Assembly: GCA_021324335.1 (NCBI GenBank)
Contig: JAJPJH010000028.1
Span: 19,535-83,534, forward strand
DNA length: 64,000 nt
Direction of reading: 5' to 3'
From: Gammaproteobacteria bacterium
Lineage (GTDB): Bacteria > Pseudomonadota > Gammaproteobacteria > DSM-16500
In this document: positions 34,244-43,140 of the stretch, one piece after another
Layout of the letters: each line of letters starts with the position of its first letter
Position numbering within the stretch: position 1 is the stretch's first letter
Position numbers and translations under genes: made by a program
Notes under the pieces: model-generated
Told to the model about the DNA's origin: nothing
The model's input: the letters and a program-made list of their open reading frames with translations, nothing else
The model's database searches: none

Positions 34244-34969
34244 TCAGAAATAATCGAGCGCTTTTTCGATTAATTCTGATTTCCTTGAGACACCCAATTT
34301 AAATTTTATATTTTCAATATAAGATTCCACCGTTCGCTTAGCTAATCCAATAATTTCCGCGGTTTCTCTTGCTGTTTTACCACGTACCATCAATTTTAGA
34401 CATTCCATTTCTCGTTTAGATAAATAAACATTATCGATTTTCAATCGCGATGAAAGATTATGTTGAGAATACAAGGAAGATTGGGAAGGCATCATCAACC
34501 CTAACCCTACTAGCGCCATTAAAGATTCAGCAAGAGAATGCTCGCCTATCGCGATAGCACAACCAAAAATTCCAATGATTTTGCCATGATCGTCATACCA
34601 AGGCGCTCTAACTGCAAGTTGATTTTTGATCGGACCTTCAATAAGGTGAAGGTCATGTTCAGCAATAAATATTTTATTTTTTAATAAACTTTCTTGATCA
34701 TATTGAGTGATTAATTCAGCATTTGCTTTAGTAACAAAATCGGTTGCTCTTGCGCCAATGGCAGAGATAGGTGAATCAAATCCGCAAGTTTTTGCACAGC
34801 TTTCGTTGATTTTTTGAAGAGTTAAATCCGTGTCGCAAAAGAATACATTGAATGGTAATTGCATGGCGCTAGCTAGAGGATAGGCCATATTTTTAGGGTG
34901 GGAGACTAATCTTACTCCATTGCCCCATCGTTCGATAAAGTCATCCTGATTGATGTGAGTTTGCAACAT
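34244..34969 (-). CDS. PAS-like / LuxR-type transcriptional regulator (3)
   Basis: A 241-aa regulator with PAS-like domain (about 35-145; FNVFFCDTDLTLQKINESCA and YDDHGKIIGIFGCA) and a C-terminal GerE HTH (about 175-238; LSKREMECLKLMVRGKTARE, TAEIIGLAKRTVESYIENI). Same architecture as the two regulators at 29462 and 30391 and clearly homologous in the HTH. Transcribed towards the left; the 374-bp region to its right separates it from the glycan cassette. Confidence 0.9.
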   Translation of the reverse strand: MLQTHINQDDFIERWGNGVRLVSHPKNMAYPLASAMQLPFNVFFCDTDLTLQKINESCAKTCGFDSPISAIGARATDFVTKANAELITQYDQESLLKNKIFIAEHDLHLIEGPIKNQLAVRAPWYDDHGKIIGIFGCAIAIGEHSLAESLMALVGLGLMMPSQSSLYSQHNLSSRLKIDNVYLSKREMECLKLMVRGKTARETAEIIGLAKRTVESYIENIKFKLGVSRKSELIEKALDYF

Positions 34970-35263
34970 GTCACACTGCCTCTTTTGTTTTAAATCAATT
35001 ATTTATAATTAAAAATCGGTTTTTGTTTGAAAATTATACAGTATTAAAAAATACTTGGGAAGGCTATAGAGCAATAGAAAATCAGGGCGATTATCATTGA
35101 AACCAAATGAGGAAATTTATACGATTATGTACCGATTTATACTGTCTCGTTAATAACTCTCCTGTGTTTTAAGGAAAGATTATCGTTCCCATTTTACTGA
35201 ATGGCACACAAGAAACCTCTCTTCCTTTTAATCCTGATGGCTCTAAACTGAGCAATATTTCCA
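34970..35263. other. Intergenic region before the first RNPDP membrane protein
   Basis: AT-rich, no convincing gene. On the plus strand a short frame ending near 35282 reads '...FNPDGSKLSNISIDTSRD', which resembles 'IDGSGGDIYIDTSADKKLEYG' at about 36900-36963; this may be a decayed gene end or simply shared promoter sequence (see the promoter entries). Confidence 0.35.
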
Positions 35264-35293
35264 TTGACACTTCACGCGATTAAAACCTACAAT
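35264..35293 (+). promoter_or_regulatory. Sigma-70 promoter, copy A of a duplicated block
   Basis: TTGACA (35264-35269), 18-bp spacer, TACAAT (35288-35293), 50 bp before the GTG start at 35344. About 70 bp around it are shared with the block at 36931, including ATTGACACTTCA and ATTTTAYACTATAAAA. Confidence 0.6.
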
Positions 35294-35343
35294 ACGCTCA
35301 AATTTTATACTATAAAATCGACCTGTTATTTTAAGGTATCGAT

Positions 35344-36729
35344 GTGAATGAGAAGTACAGAAAACTATTAATGATAAAAAATATTATTCTCTATCCCTAC
35401 ACAAAAAAATGCCTCGTAGTACTAGCACTCTTTTTAGTAGGAATAATAGTGCTTACGGTAAGAAATCCCGATCCTCTCGTTAATCCAGCTTTATTTGCCG
35501 AAGATGGAAAATGGACTGGCCTTGGCTTGTCTTATGGTTGGCTGCATACAATGTTTCATACCAGGACAGATTATTTCACAGTAGGAAATATTTTACTTCT
35601 ATTTCTCGCGACTAAATTAAGTTGCTTATTGTCCGGCAATCCTCTTTCTTTATTACCCCAATCAGTTGCTATTGTTTCTTACGCTTTTTTTTCCGGTGTT
35701 GCAACTACTGCTTTTTTGATTACAAAAGAATCTTTGCCTCTTATCTCAAGAATAATATTATTCATACTACTATTACTCCTTCCACTCGGCATGGATGTAA
35801 ATGAAATTATAGGAAGGCTATTACAAATTGGATATTACATTCCTTTTATAAGTGTTTTTTTGTTTTACACCCGCGAAAATGGTACCTCATTCTATAAAAA
35901 ATTAGCTATTGATTTAAGCCTATTAGTATGCACCCTGACTAATCCCGTGATTTTAAGTTCAATATTTTTATATGTGAGCTGGGATTTTTTAAAAGATAGG
36001 CGCTGGACGCGATGGATAGAAAAAAACTGGACACTCATTCTGCCTGCCATTTTCCTTAGCATCTTACTCCTACCTACTGTAAAAAACGGAGGTTCATTAC
36101 CGAAAGGTTTCCAAGAAAATAATTTTATTGAAGCTATTATTGGAAGAGCAATTACTTACCCCTTTATTTTCCCTTGGTATCACCATCTTCATAATGCTAG
36201 CGCTCTCTTCTCTGCGCTCATTTTTGTTATTATTTTAGTGGTTGCTTATAGGCTCTCTAAAAATAAAAAAACAAATCGCCTTATCTTATTTTCCTTGGCA
36301 ACTTTTATCCTTTATGATGCAGCAACCATTATTATGCGTTCTGGTGTAACTATCGTATTATCTCATTATCATACTACTGTTCCTGATCGATATTTCATGG
36401 GATTGAATGTATTAGTTATATTTTTAGTGATTATTTCATTATCTCAATTTATTCGATCCAACATTCCTCTATTAAAATATTTGGGATATACCCTTCTAAG
36501 TTCTATTTTAATAGTTTATTTTTCCCATCTATCTATGTTATTTGAAATACATAAACCGCTTTTTCTTGTCAAAACAGGCCCTTCTTTTGCAGAGCAACTT
36601 TGTTTTAGCCATGAATTATCTAATAGTAATTTATCGCAAGTAGAGATTTATCCTAGCGATGGGAAATGGTTTTTAACTACCCCCACTTCTTATATTGATA
36701 AATCCAAATGTCCAGCAAAGATATCCTAA
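35344..36729 (+). CDS. Polytopic GT-C-like membrane protein with RNPDP-EDG motif (1)
   Basis: The 461-aa product has about eleven membrane helices and a short C-terminal extracytoplasmic domain. After the first helix comes RNPDPLVNPALFAEDGKW, an acidic first periplasmic loop in the place of the catalytic loop of GT-C transferases. It is a clear paralogue of the protein at 41577: RNPDPLRNPVLFCEDGSW, GLGLSYGW, PWYHHLHNA and the end YIDKS-C are shared. Start is GTG 35344 with AAGG upstream. It probably transfers a sugar from a polyprenyl carrier in the periplasm; evidence is topological only. Confidence 0.75.
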   Translation: MNEKYRKLLMIKNIILYPYTKKCLVVLALFLVGIIVLTVRNPDPLVNPALFAEDGKWTGLGLSYGWLHTMFHTRTDYFTVGNILLLFLATKLSCLLSGNPLSLLPQSVAIVSYAFFSGVATTAFLITKESLPLISRIILFILLLLLPLGMDVNEIIGRLLQIGYYIPFISVFLFYTRENGTSFYKKLAIDLSLLVCTLTNPVILSSIFLYVSWDFLKDRRWTRWIEKNWTLILPAIFLSILLLPTVKNGGSLPKGFQENNFIEAIIGRAITYPFIFPWYHHLHNASALFSALIFVIILVVAYRLSKNKKTNRLILFSLATFILYDAATIIMRSGVTIVLSHYHTTVPDRYFMGLNVLVIFLVIISLSQFIRSNIPLLKYLGYTLLSSILIVYFSHLSMLFEIHKPLFLVKTGPSFAEQLCFSHELSNSNLSQVEIYPSDGKWFLTTPTSYIDKSKCPAKIS

Positions 36730-36809
36730 TAAGGTAAGTTTTAGATATTTATATCAAATATATTGATCTAAAATTATATAGTTTCATCCTCCCTCTTTGG
36801 AGTCCGTTT

Positions 36810-36827
36810 TCCGTATTTAAGTACGGT
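36810..36827. repeat. 18-bp dyad, copy 4 (TCCGTA-N6-TACGGT)
   Basis: TCCGTA-TTTAAG-TACGGT, one outer mismatch. It lies 80 bp after the first RNPDP gene and 104 bp before the -35 box of the glycan cassette. Confidence 0.6.
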
Positions 36828-36930
36828 ATTTTATAGCTAACCTCTACAATAATGAGAAGCTTTTTTCATCCTAACAATCCTCATATATACGCGCTTAATA
36901 CTATAGATGGCTCAGGGGGCGATATTTATA

Positions 36931-36960
36931 TTGACACTTCAGCCGATAAAAAACTAGAAT
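36931..36960 (+). promoter_or_regulatory. Sigma-70 promoter of the glycan cassette, copy B of a duplicated block
   Basis: TTGACA (36931-36936), 18-bp spacer, TAGAAT (36955-36960), 46 bp before the ATG at 37007. It is the homologue of the promoter at 35264; the same spacer length and flanking words indicate duplication rather than chance. Confidence 0.6.
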
Positions 36961-37006
36961 ATGGCTAAATTTTACACTATAAAACAGAACGAGTGAGGTT
37001 TCCTTC

Positions 37007-38014
37007 ATGGGCGCTCCTAAGCAGGATTCAGCGGTTTTTTTTCCTTTCTTTTTATCTATTGTCATGGTAGTACGCAACCAAGCTACTCACCTTGAAAAAA
37101 TACTCTCGGAAACCCTCTCTATTCTTTCCCCTTCTGTTAAAGATTACGAATTAATCATTATAGACAATGCTTCGACTGATGAAAGCATTACTCTTCTAAA
37201 AAAACTTACTGGCGAAAAAGGGTTCCCTAATTTACAAGTATACGCTTTAACGAAAGAAGTGGATGCCGACACGGCCGCTTGGGTGGGGTTAGAAAATGCA
37301 TTAGGCGATTTTACTGCTGTCATTGACCCATTAATAGATGACATCCATTTTCTACCTACTATGTTGGAAAAAGCCATCAATGGCGCAGATGTTGTTTTTG
37401 CTACCAATGAACAAAGACCCAAGCAATCCTTTGCTTATCAAAGTGCCCTCGCTATATTTGTTTTACTCTATAAATGGTTTAACGGCATTCATTTAGCCAA
37501 AGATGCTCCCCAGTATCGTGTTTTAAGCAAGCGTGTGATTAATTTTATTCTTAAGCATCCTCAACCTACTTTAACTTATCGACACCTCCCTGCAAGCGCA
37601 GGTTTTGCACGTATCAATCTTACTTACAAAATCGAACCTAAACTTCCTTCAAAAAAACGTCTTGGCGACAGCATTGATCGCGGCATGCGATTACTCGTTT
37701 CAACCACTCGTCTTCCTATGAGACTTGTCACCTGGTTATCTCTATTCGGCACTATTGCCAACCTGTTTTATTCAGCTTATGTTATTGCCATTGGTTTTTT
37801 TAAAATGCATGTGGCATCCGGTTGGATTAGTCTTTCGTTGCAACAATCCGGAATGTTCTTTCTCATCTCGCTCGTTTTATTCGTACTCAGCGAATACATT
37901 CTTCATATGACAAGCTTATCGAGCGAAGGGCCTCAATACCATATTGGTCAAGAATTTACGAGTGCGCGCATGATTCGTCGTGAAAAACTCAATATTGAAG
38001 AAGTTTCACAATGA
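37007..38014 (+). CDS. GT2 glycosyltransferase with two C-terminal membrane helices
   Basis: Resembles polyprenyl-phosphate sugar transferases (GtrB/DPM1 type). Of 335 aa, residues 10-230 form the GT-A domain (FLSIVMVVRNQATHLEKIL, LIIIDNASTDESI), and two helices (about 240-265, 280-300) anchor it. The usual DxD-like position reads IDPLIDD, so metal binding is altered but acidic. First gene of a six-gene unit in which every junction is a 4-bp overlap. It could charge the lipid carrier used by the GT-C-like protein at the end of the unit. Confidence 0.87.
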   Translation: MGAPKQDSAVFFPFFLSIVMVVRNQATHLEKILSETLSILSPSVKDYELIIIDNASTDESITLLKKLTGEKGFPNLQVYALTKEVDADTAAWVGLENALGDFTAVIDPLIDDIHFLPTMLEKAINGADVVFATNEQRPKQSFAYQSALAIFVLLYKWFNGIHLAKDAPQYRVLSKRVINFILKHPQPTLTYRHLPASAGFARINLTYKIEPKLPSKKRLGDSIDRGMRLLVSTTRLPMRLVTWLSLFGTIANLFYSAYVIAIGFFKMHVASGWISLSLQQSGMFFLISLVLFVLSEYILHMTSLSSEGPQYHIGQEFTSARMIRREKLNIEEVSQ

Positions 38015-39150
38015 CTGCAAATAGGCTTCCATCATATGAGGCTATTATTATCGGCGGTGGCTTTTATGGCGCCGCGATTGCTACTTATTTAGCTTCCAAA
38101 CGTGGCTTAAAGCATATTATATTGATTGAGCGGGAACCTAGCCTTCTTGCACGTGCTTCCTATCACAACCAAGCGCGCGTGCATAACGGTTACCACTATC
38201 CACAAAGCTTCACCACTGCTTATCGCAGCCGAGTAAACTTACCACGTTTTATCCAAGATTGGCCCAATGCTATTAAAAAAGATTTTACTAAGCTCTATGG
38301 CATAGCCCGTCGTAATTCAAAAGTAACAAGCCATCAATTTCAACGTTTCTGCAAAGAAATTGGTGCAAAAATTCAACTAGCCAACCCTTCATTGCGCGTT
38401 TTATTCGAACCACGCCTCATTGAAGAAGTATTTCTGGTTGAAGAATATGCTTTCGATGCCAGTAAATTAGCAAATTGGGCAAAGAATGAATTGCAAGCAT
38501 GGGGTGTTGAAATTCGTCTGCGGACGGAAGTAATTAATATTTCAAAAGGACAACACGATACACTGAAAATTACCATGCAGTCCCCACATGGCGAGGTAGA
38601 ATCATTGACTAGCCGATATATTTTTAATTGCACTTATAGCGGCCTTAATCAATTTAATGGCGATTTTCCTGGTACACATGCTGGTCTAAAACATGAAATC
38701 GCAGAGATGGCTCTTATCCAAGTTCCCCCTGTTCTTCAAGGCTTAGGAATTACCATTATGGATGGTCCTTTTTTCTCTATGATGCCCTTCCCTGCACGCC
38801 AATTGCATACCCTTTCTCATGTGCGGTACACACCCCATCTTCACTGGATTGATCAGCAAGGCATTAATCCTTATCAAAAATTGAATGAATACTCCCGCAA
38901 CACTCGCATTGATCGTATGTTGAGAGATGTGGCGCGTTATTTACCAGCTATCCGTGAGGCTAACTATGTCGATTCATTATTCGAAATTAAAACTGTTTTA
39001 ACAAAAAATGAAAAAGACGATGGACGGCCTATTTTATTCGAAAAACATTTGGAGTTACCTGGTTGTTATTCCATCCTAGGCGGGAAAATTGACAATATCT
39101 ACGATGTTCTTGAAAAACTTGATACTGAATACTTTGGGAGTCAATCATGA
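38011..39150 (+). CDS. FAD-dependent oxidoreductase (DAO-like)
   Basis: A 379-aa Rossmann enzyme with FAD motif AIIIGGGFYGAAIATYLAS (about 9-27) and the ILIEREPSLLARAS stretch that contacts the ribose. It belongs to the amine/hydroxy-acid oxidase superfamily, with NQARVHNGYHYP near residue 56. Substrate unknown; in this setting it may oxidise a sugar or a sugar-linked acid. Overlaps the GT2 gene and the next SDR gene by 4 bp each. Confidence 0.82.
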   Translation: MTANRLPSYEAIIIGGGFYGAAIATYLASKRGLKHIILIEREPSLLARASYHNQARVHNGYHYPQSFTTAYRSRVNLPRFIQDWPNAIKKDFTKLYGIARRNSKVTSHQFQRFCKEIGAKIQLANPSLRVLFEPRLIEEVFLVEEYAFDASKLANWAKNELQAWGVEIRLRTEVINISKGQHDTLKITMQSPHGEVESLTSRYIFNCTYSGLNQFNGDFPGTHAGLKHEIAEMALIQVPPVLQGLGITIMDGPFFSMMPFPARQLHTLSHVRYTPHLHWIDQQGINPYQKLNEYSRNTRIDRMLRDVARYLPAIREANYVDSLFEIKTVLTKNEKDDGRPILFEKHLELPGCYSILGGKIDNIYDVLEKLDTEYFGSQS

Positions 39151-39938
39151 CTGATGCACTCATTGGTTTTACTGGTTATGTTGGAACTACATTACAGAAA
39201 CAGCGACATTTTGGAGCACTTTATCGGTCTACTAATATTGCTGATATCAATGGCCAATCTTTCGATCTGGTTATCTGCGCAGGCGCACCTGCTCAAAAAT
39301 GGCTTGCAAACCGGGAACCTGAAGCAGACCGGCTAAAAATTGAAGGCTTAATTTCTCATCTGAAAAGCATAACTTGCAAAACATTTGTGTTAATTAGTAC
39401 GGTGGATGTATTTAAAAATCCCCTTGGTGTTGATGAAGATACGAGCATTGAAGAAACAGATCTTCATCCTTATGGGCTACATCGACATTTACTAGAAAAA
39501 TTTGTTGAAAGCTATTTTGCGAATCATTTAATCGTCCGCCTGCCAGGATTAGTCGGTCCAGGCCTTAGGAAGAATGTTATTTTCGACTTTCTAAATCAGA
39601 ATAATCTACATGCGATTGATAGTCGTGGTATTTTTCAATTTTATCCCATGGTTAATCTCTGGCATGATATCCAAACAACACTAAAAGCTAATTTAAAATT
39701 AATCCATCTTACGGCTGCACCTATCAGTGTAGCTGACATCTCATCGCAAGGTTTTAGTAAACCCTTTGAACAATCGCTTGGTAACTCTCCGAGTCAATAT
39801 GACATGCGCACACGTTATGCCCACCTTTTTGGGGTAACTGGTTTTTATCAATATAGTCAGCGTGAGACGATTCAAGCTGTGCGCGCTTATGCGCAATCTG
39901 AGCCACTGACACTCAACACATCAGGAGCAACTAAATGA
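39147..39938 (+). CDS. Extended-SDR sugar-nucleotide reductase/epimerase, catalytic Lys replaced
   Basis: A 263-aa protein with N-terminal GFTGYVGTTLQ (Gly motif) and the strand TFVLISTVDVF, as in NAD-dependent epimerases and RmlD. The expected YxxxK reads YGLHR (about residue 109), with Arg at the Lys position. It is shorter than typical members (290-340 aa). It may be a reductase with altered chemistry or a non-catalytic partner. Fourth-base overlaps on both sides place it firmly in the cassette. Confidence 0.75.
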   Translation: MTDALIGFTGYVGTTLQKQRHFGALYRSTNIADINGQSFDLVICAGAPAQKWLANREPEADRLKIEGLISHLKSITCKTFVLISTVDVFKNPLGVDEDTSIEETDLHPYGLHRHLLEKFVESYFANHLIVRLPGLVGPGLRKNVIFDFLNQNNLHAIDSRGIFQFYPMVNLWHDIQTTLKANLKLIHLTAAPISVADISSQGFSKPFEQSLGNSPSQYDMRTRYAHLFGVTGFYQYSQRETIQAVRAYAQSEPLTLNTSGATK

Positions 39939-40765
39939 GATTAGCCATTTCTAATATTGCATGGGATACTCCTGAAGATGTAATAGTAGCGAATTTATTA
40001 AAACACTACGCTATCGATGCCATTGATATTGCGCCTGGAAAATATTTTTCTGAACCGCGTAAAGCAACGGATAAGCAAATTAATTGTGTTAAAAACTGGT
40101 GGGCAGAACACGGTATTGAAATAACCGGTATGCAATCATTACTTTTTGGTACCAGTGGATTAAATATGTTTGGCTCCCCTACTGCACAGGAAAATATGCT
40201 TTCGCACTTAGAAGCAATATGCCGCATCGGGGCATCTTTGGGAGCAACCCGTCTCGTGTTTGGGTCACCAAAAAATCGGGATCGTGGCATACTCAATGAA
40301 ACAGAAACACGAGAAATCGCTACTAATTTTTTTCAAAAGTGGGGAGAGCTTGCTCAATCGTATGACGTGATTATTTGCCTCGAACCTAATCCTGCTTGTT
40401 ATGGTGCTAACTTCATGTTAACAAGTATAGAAACTGCCAAGATAGTATCCGAGGTCGCTCATCCTGCTATTAAGATGCAACTTGATACGGGAGCAATTAC
40501 TATCAATGGTGAAGATCCTGATACCGTATTAAAACAGTATGCTGCCCTCATTGGGCATATTCACGCGAGCGAACCGAATTTATTACCTTTAGGCAAAGGA
40601 CATACCAATCACGCAGCAATGGCAAATAGCATACATAGGTATTTACCACAGCACATTGTTTCCATTGAAATGATTAGGGAAAAAGATATGGATCCTATCA
40701 AAGCGATTGAACAAGCCTTAGAAATTGCAGTTCATCACTATCGTCCGGGAGAAAAAAATAAATGA
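39935..40765 (+). CDS. Sugar phosphate isomerase/epimerase, TIM-barrel (AP endonuclease 2 fold)
   Basis: The 276-aa product is a xylose-isomerase-like TIM barrel. Metal ligand candidates occur in CLEPNPACYG (about 149-158), MQLDTGAITING and GHIHASEPN (about 207-215). It likely converts a sugar or sugar phosphate used by the cassette; the exact reaction is unknown. Coupled to its neighbours by ATGA overlaps. Confidence 0.84.
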   Translation: MRLAISNIAWDTPEDVIVANLLKHYAIDAIDIAPGKYFSEPRKATDKQINCVKNWWAEHGIEITGMQSLLFGTSGLNMFGSPTAQENMLSHLEAICRIGASLGATRLVFGSPKNRDRGILNETETREIATNFFQKWGELAQSYDVIICLEPNPACYGANFMLTSIETAKIVSEVAHPAIKMQLDTGAITINGEDPDTVLKQYAALIGHIHASEPNLLPLGKGHTNHAAMANSIHRYLPQHIVSIEMIREKDMDPIKAIEQALEIAVHHYRPGEKNK

Positions 40766-41580
40766 CGATGCCTATTTCTTCTGCAGAACGAGCAACCTGG
40801 CAAGTCCCTACATTTGAAATACCCTTGTGGCTAGGTCGTCAATATGCTTTCTGTGTCATCATTCCCGTTATCAACGAAGGAGAACGCATACAGCATCTTC
40901 TCAATCGAATGGCTCAGCTTAATATAAATGAAATGGCTGACATCATTATTGTCGATGGCGGAAGTAAAGACGACTCTTTAGCACTTTCTTTCCTTAACGA
41001 AAAAAAAGTGCGTGGTTTGTTAGTCAAAACAGGCTGTGGAAAGCTAAGCGCACAATTACGCTGTGGTTATGCTTTTGCGTTAGATCAGGGTTATGAAGGA
41101 ATTATTACTATCGATGGTAATGATAAAGATGATCCAAAATCTATTCCTCAATTTATTACAGCCTTGCAACAAGGAGTGGATTTTGTACAAGCTTCACGTT
41201 TTATTGAAGGAGGGGTAGCTGAAAATACGCCAAGATTACGAGATATGGCTATTCGATTCATTCATGCTCCTTTATTACGCTTCGCGTCCGGTTTTCATTG
41301 GACGGATACGACGCAAGGTTTTCGGGCATACAGTCGAAAGATGTTAGTAGATCCGGCTATTGCACCGTTTCGTCATATCTTTATGACATATGAATTATTG
41401 GCTTATCTTTCTTATCGTGCTCCTAAATTAAGCTATCGTTGCCTCGAACTACCGACAGTCAGACGCTATCCTGCAGGCAAGATACCTACAAAAATTAGTA
41501 GTGTGCGAGGAAATTTAGCGGTATTAAAAATACTTTTTAAAGCTTGCTTAGGAAAATACAATCCGGAGAATTCACAATGA
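40762..41580 (+). CDS. GT2 glycosyltransferase
   Basis: A 272-aa GT-A enzyme: FCVIIPVINEGERIQHLL (about 31-48), DIIIVDGGSKDDSLAL and ITIDGNDKDDP (DxD-like metal site). No strong membrane segment is seen. The motif RFIEGG and TDTTQGFRAYSRKM are typical of dolichyl-phosphate-mannose-synthase-like transferases. It overlaps the following RNPDP membrane protein by 4 bp, suggesting it makes the lipid-linked donor for it. Confidence 0.88.
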   Translation: MTMPISSAERATWQVPTFEIPLWLGRQYAFCVIIPVINEGERIQHLLNRMAQLNINEMADIIIVDGGSKDDSLALSFLNEKKVRGLLVKTGCGKLSAQLRCGYAFALDQGYEGIITIDGNDKDDPKSIPQFITALQQGVDFVQASRFIEGGVAENTPRLRDMAIRFIHAPLLRFASGFHWTDTTQGFRAYSRKMLVDPAIAPFRHIFMTYELLAYLSYRAPKLSYRCLELPTVRRYPAGKIPTKISSVRGNLAVLKILFKACLGKYNPENSQ

Positions 41581-42944
41581 TAAAAGATATACTAAGGCGC
41601 CCATCCATAAAATACCTTTTAATAATATTCCCCCTTTTTTTATTAGGCATAGGGTTGCTTGCCTTAAGGAATCCTGATCCGCTAAGAAACCCCGTTTTAT
41701 TTTGTGAAGATGGGAGCTGGCCTGGGCTTGGTTTATCTTATGGCTGGTCATATGCCTTACTTCATACACGAGGCGATTATTACACCATGGGAAATGTACT
41801 GCTTTTATTTATAGCAGTCAAACTAAGTTGGTTGTTATCAGGGAATGTTTTTAATTTACTTCCGCAAACCATTGCTATCGTCTCTTATGCATTTTATTCA
41901 AGCATGGCAACCGCTGCATTTATAGTAACGAAAAAAGTTTTACCAAATAAATTGAGAATAGTTTTATTTCTTTTATTTCTTCTTATTCCCCTTGGAAAAA
42001 ATGAAAATCAAATTATTGGTAGATTGCCGCAAATTGGCTACTATATGCCGATTATCACTATTTTTTTACTTTATATACGTGAAAATGGCGTTTCTTTATG
42101 TAAAAGATTAGCGATTGATTTTGGTTTACTGTTATGCGCCGCAACTAATCCTATGATTTTAGGTTTAGCCTTTGTATATGTATGTTGGGATTTTTTTAGA
42201 AATCGCTTTACTAACTGGGTGAAAAAAAATTGGACGATCATCATTCCATTTCTAATTCTTAGTATCTTTCTTATACCCACCATGGCTAACTATTCTCGCG
42301 TCCCTTATGATAAAAGTAATTTAATCGAGGCAGCCATTGGTAGATCAATTGTTTATCCATTTCTTTTCCCTTGGTATCACCATCTCCATAATGCTGAGGT
42401 ATTAGTATTCACAGTAATGCTTATTATTTTTATAGCAGTCGCTTATACTTTACCTAAAGATATAGCATCCAAACGCCTCCTCTTATTTTCGATTGTTACA
42501 TATATTATTTACAATACTGCTCTTATTATTACACGGCCCATGTTAACCACAATAAAGGTCTCTCATTATAAATCCTTCGATTTTGCTCTCGATAGATATT
42601 ATACGGGTTTAAATGCACTGATTATTTTTATAACTATAATCTCAATCTATCAATTCATCCGCTCTAATAAAACTGCATTTAAATATGTTGGATGGATTAT
42701 TCTTTCATCTATTTTAATAATTTATATTTCACATTTATCCGCTATATTTGAAATACGTCAAACCCGTTTCCCGATTAGAACAGGACTTTATTTTTCTGAC
42801 CAACTTTGTCTTGCTAAAGAATTACCGGGGGGCAAATTAGCAAAAGTTCAAGTCAATCCTGAAGATGGGCTGTGGAATTTGATTACGCCTATTCAATATA
42901 TTGATAAATCCCGATGTAGTAATAACTCCCAACCTAAAATTTAG
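41577..42944 (+). CDS. Polytopic GT-C-like membrane protein with RNPDP-EDG motif (2)
   Basis: Paralogue of the protein at 35344, 455 aa from ATG 41577 (GGAG 8-11 bases upstream). About eleven membrane helices; first extracytoplasmic loop RNPDPLRNPVLFCEDGSWPG. Shared PWYHHLHNAEVL and a C-terminal Cys pair. Last gene of the coupled cassette that begins at 37007, so it likely acts on the sugar made by the cassette. Transfer across the membrane is inferred from topology and context. Confidence 0.77.
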   Translation: MIKDILRRPSIKYLLIIFPLFLLGIGLLALRNPDPLRNPVLFCEDGSWPGLGLSYGWSYALLHTRGDYYTMGNVLLLFIAVKLSWLLSGNVFNLLPQTIAIVSYAFYSSMATAAFIVTKKVLPNKLRIVLFLLFLLIPLGKNENQIIGRLPQIGYYMPIITIFLLYIRENGVSLCKRLAIDFGLLLCAATNPMILGLAFVYVCWDFFRNRFTNWVKKNWTIIIPFLILSIFLIPTMANYSRVPYDKSNLIEAAIGRSIVYPFLFPWYHHLHNAEVLVFTVMLIIFIAVAYTLPKDIASKRLLLFSIVTYIIYNTALIITRPMLTTIKVSHYKSFDFALDRYYTGLNALIIFITIISIYQFIRSNKTAFKYVGWIILSSILIIYISHLSAIFEIRQTRFPIRTGLYFSDQLCLAKELPGGKLAKVQVNPEDGLWNLITPIQYIDKSRCSNNSQPKI

Positions 42945-43015
42945 CGCCCCACCACATTGGCATAGCTCCTTCATATTGCCTAGTCATGTGGGCTGGGCAA
43001 TAACCTCTGTCCTAT

Positions 43016-43033
43016 ACCGTATTTTATTACGGT
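43016..43033. repeat. 18-bp dyad, copy 5 (ACCGTA-N6-TACGGT)
   Basis: ACCGTA-TTTTAT-TACGGT, arms pair over 7 bp (TACCGTA / TACGGTA). It lies 71 bp after the second RNPDP gene and 107 bp before the acyltransferase. No T-run follows. Confidence 0.65.
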
Positions 43034-43140
43034 AACTATCATTAGCTAAATAATGTACACTCCTCTCGCTAGAGGGTCTATTTAATAGACAAAATTTACA
43101 AATTTGATTATTTTATTTTTATAGAAAACTAGTTACTCAA

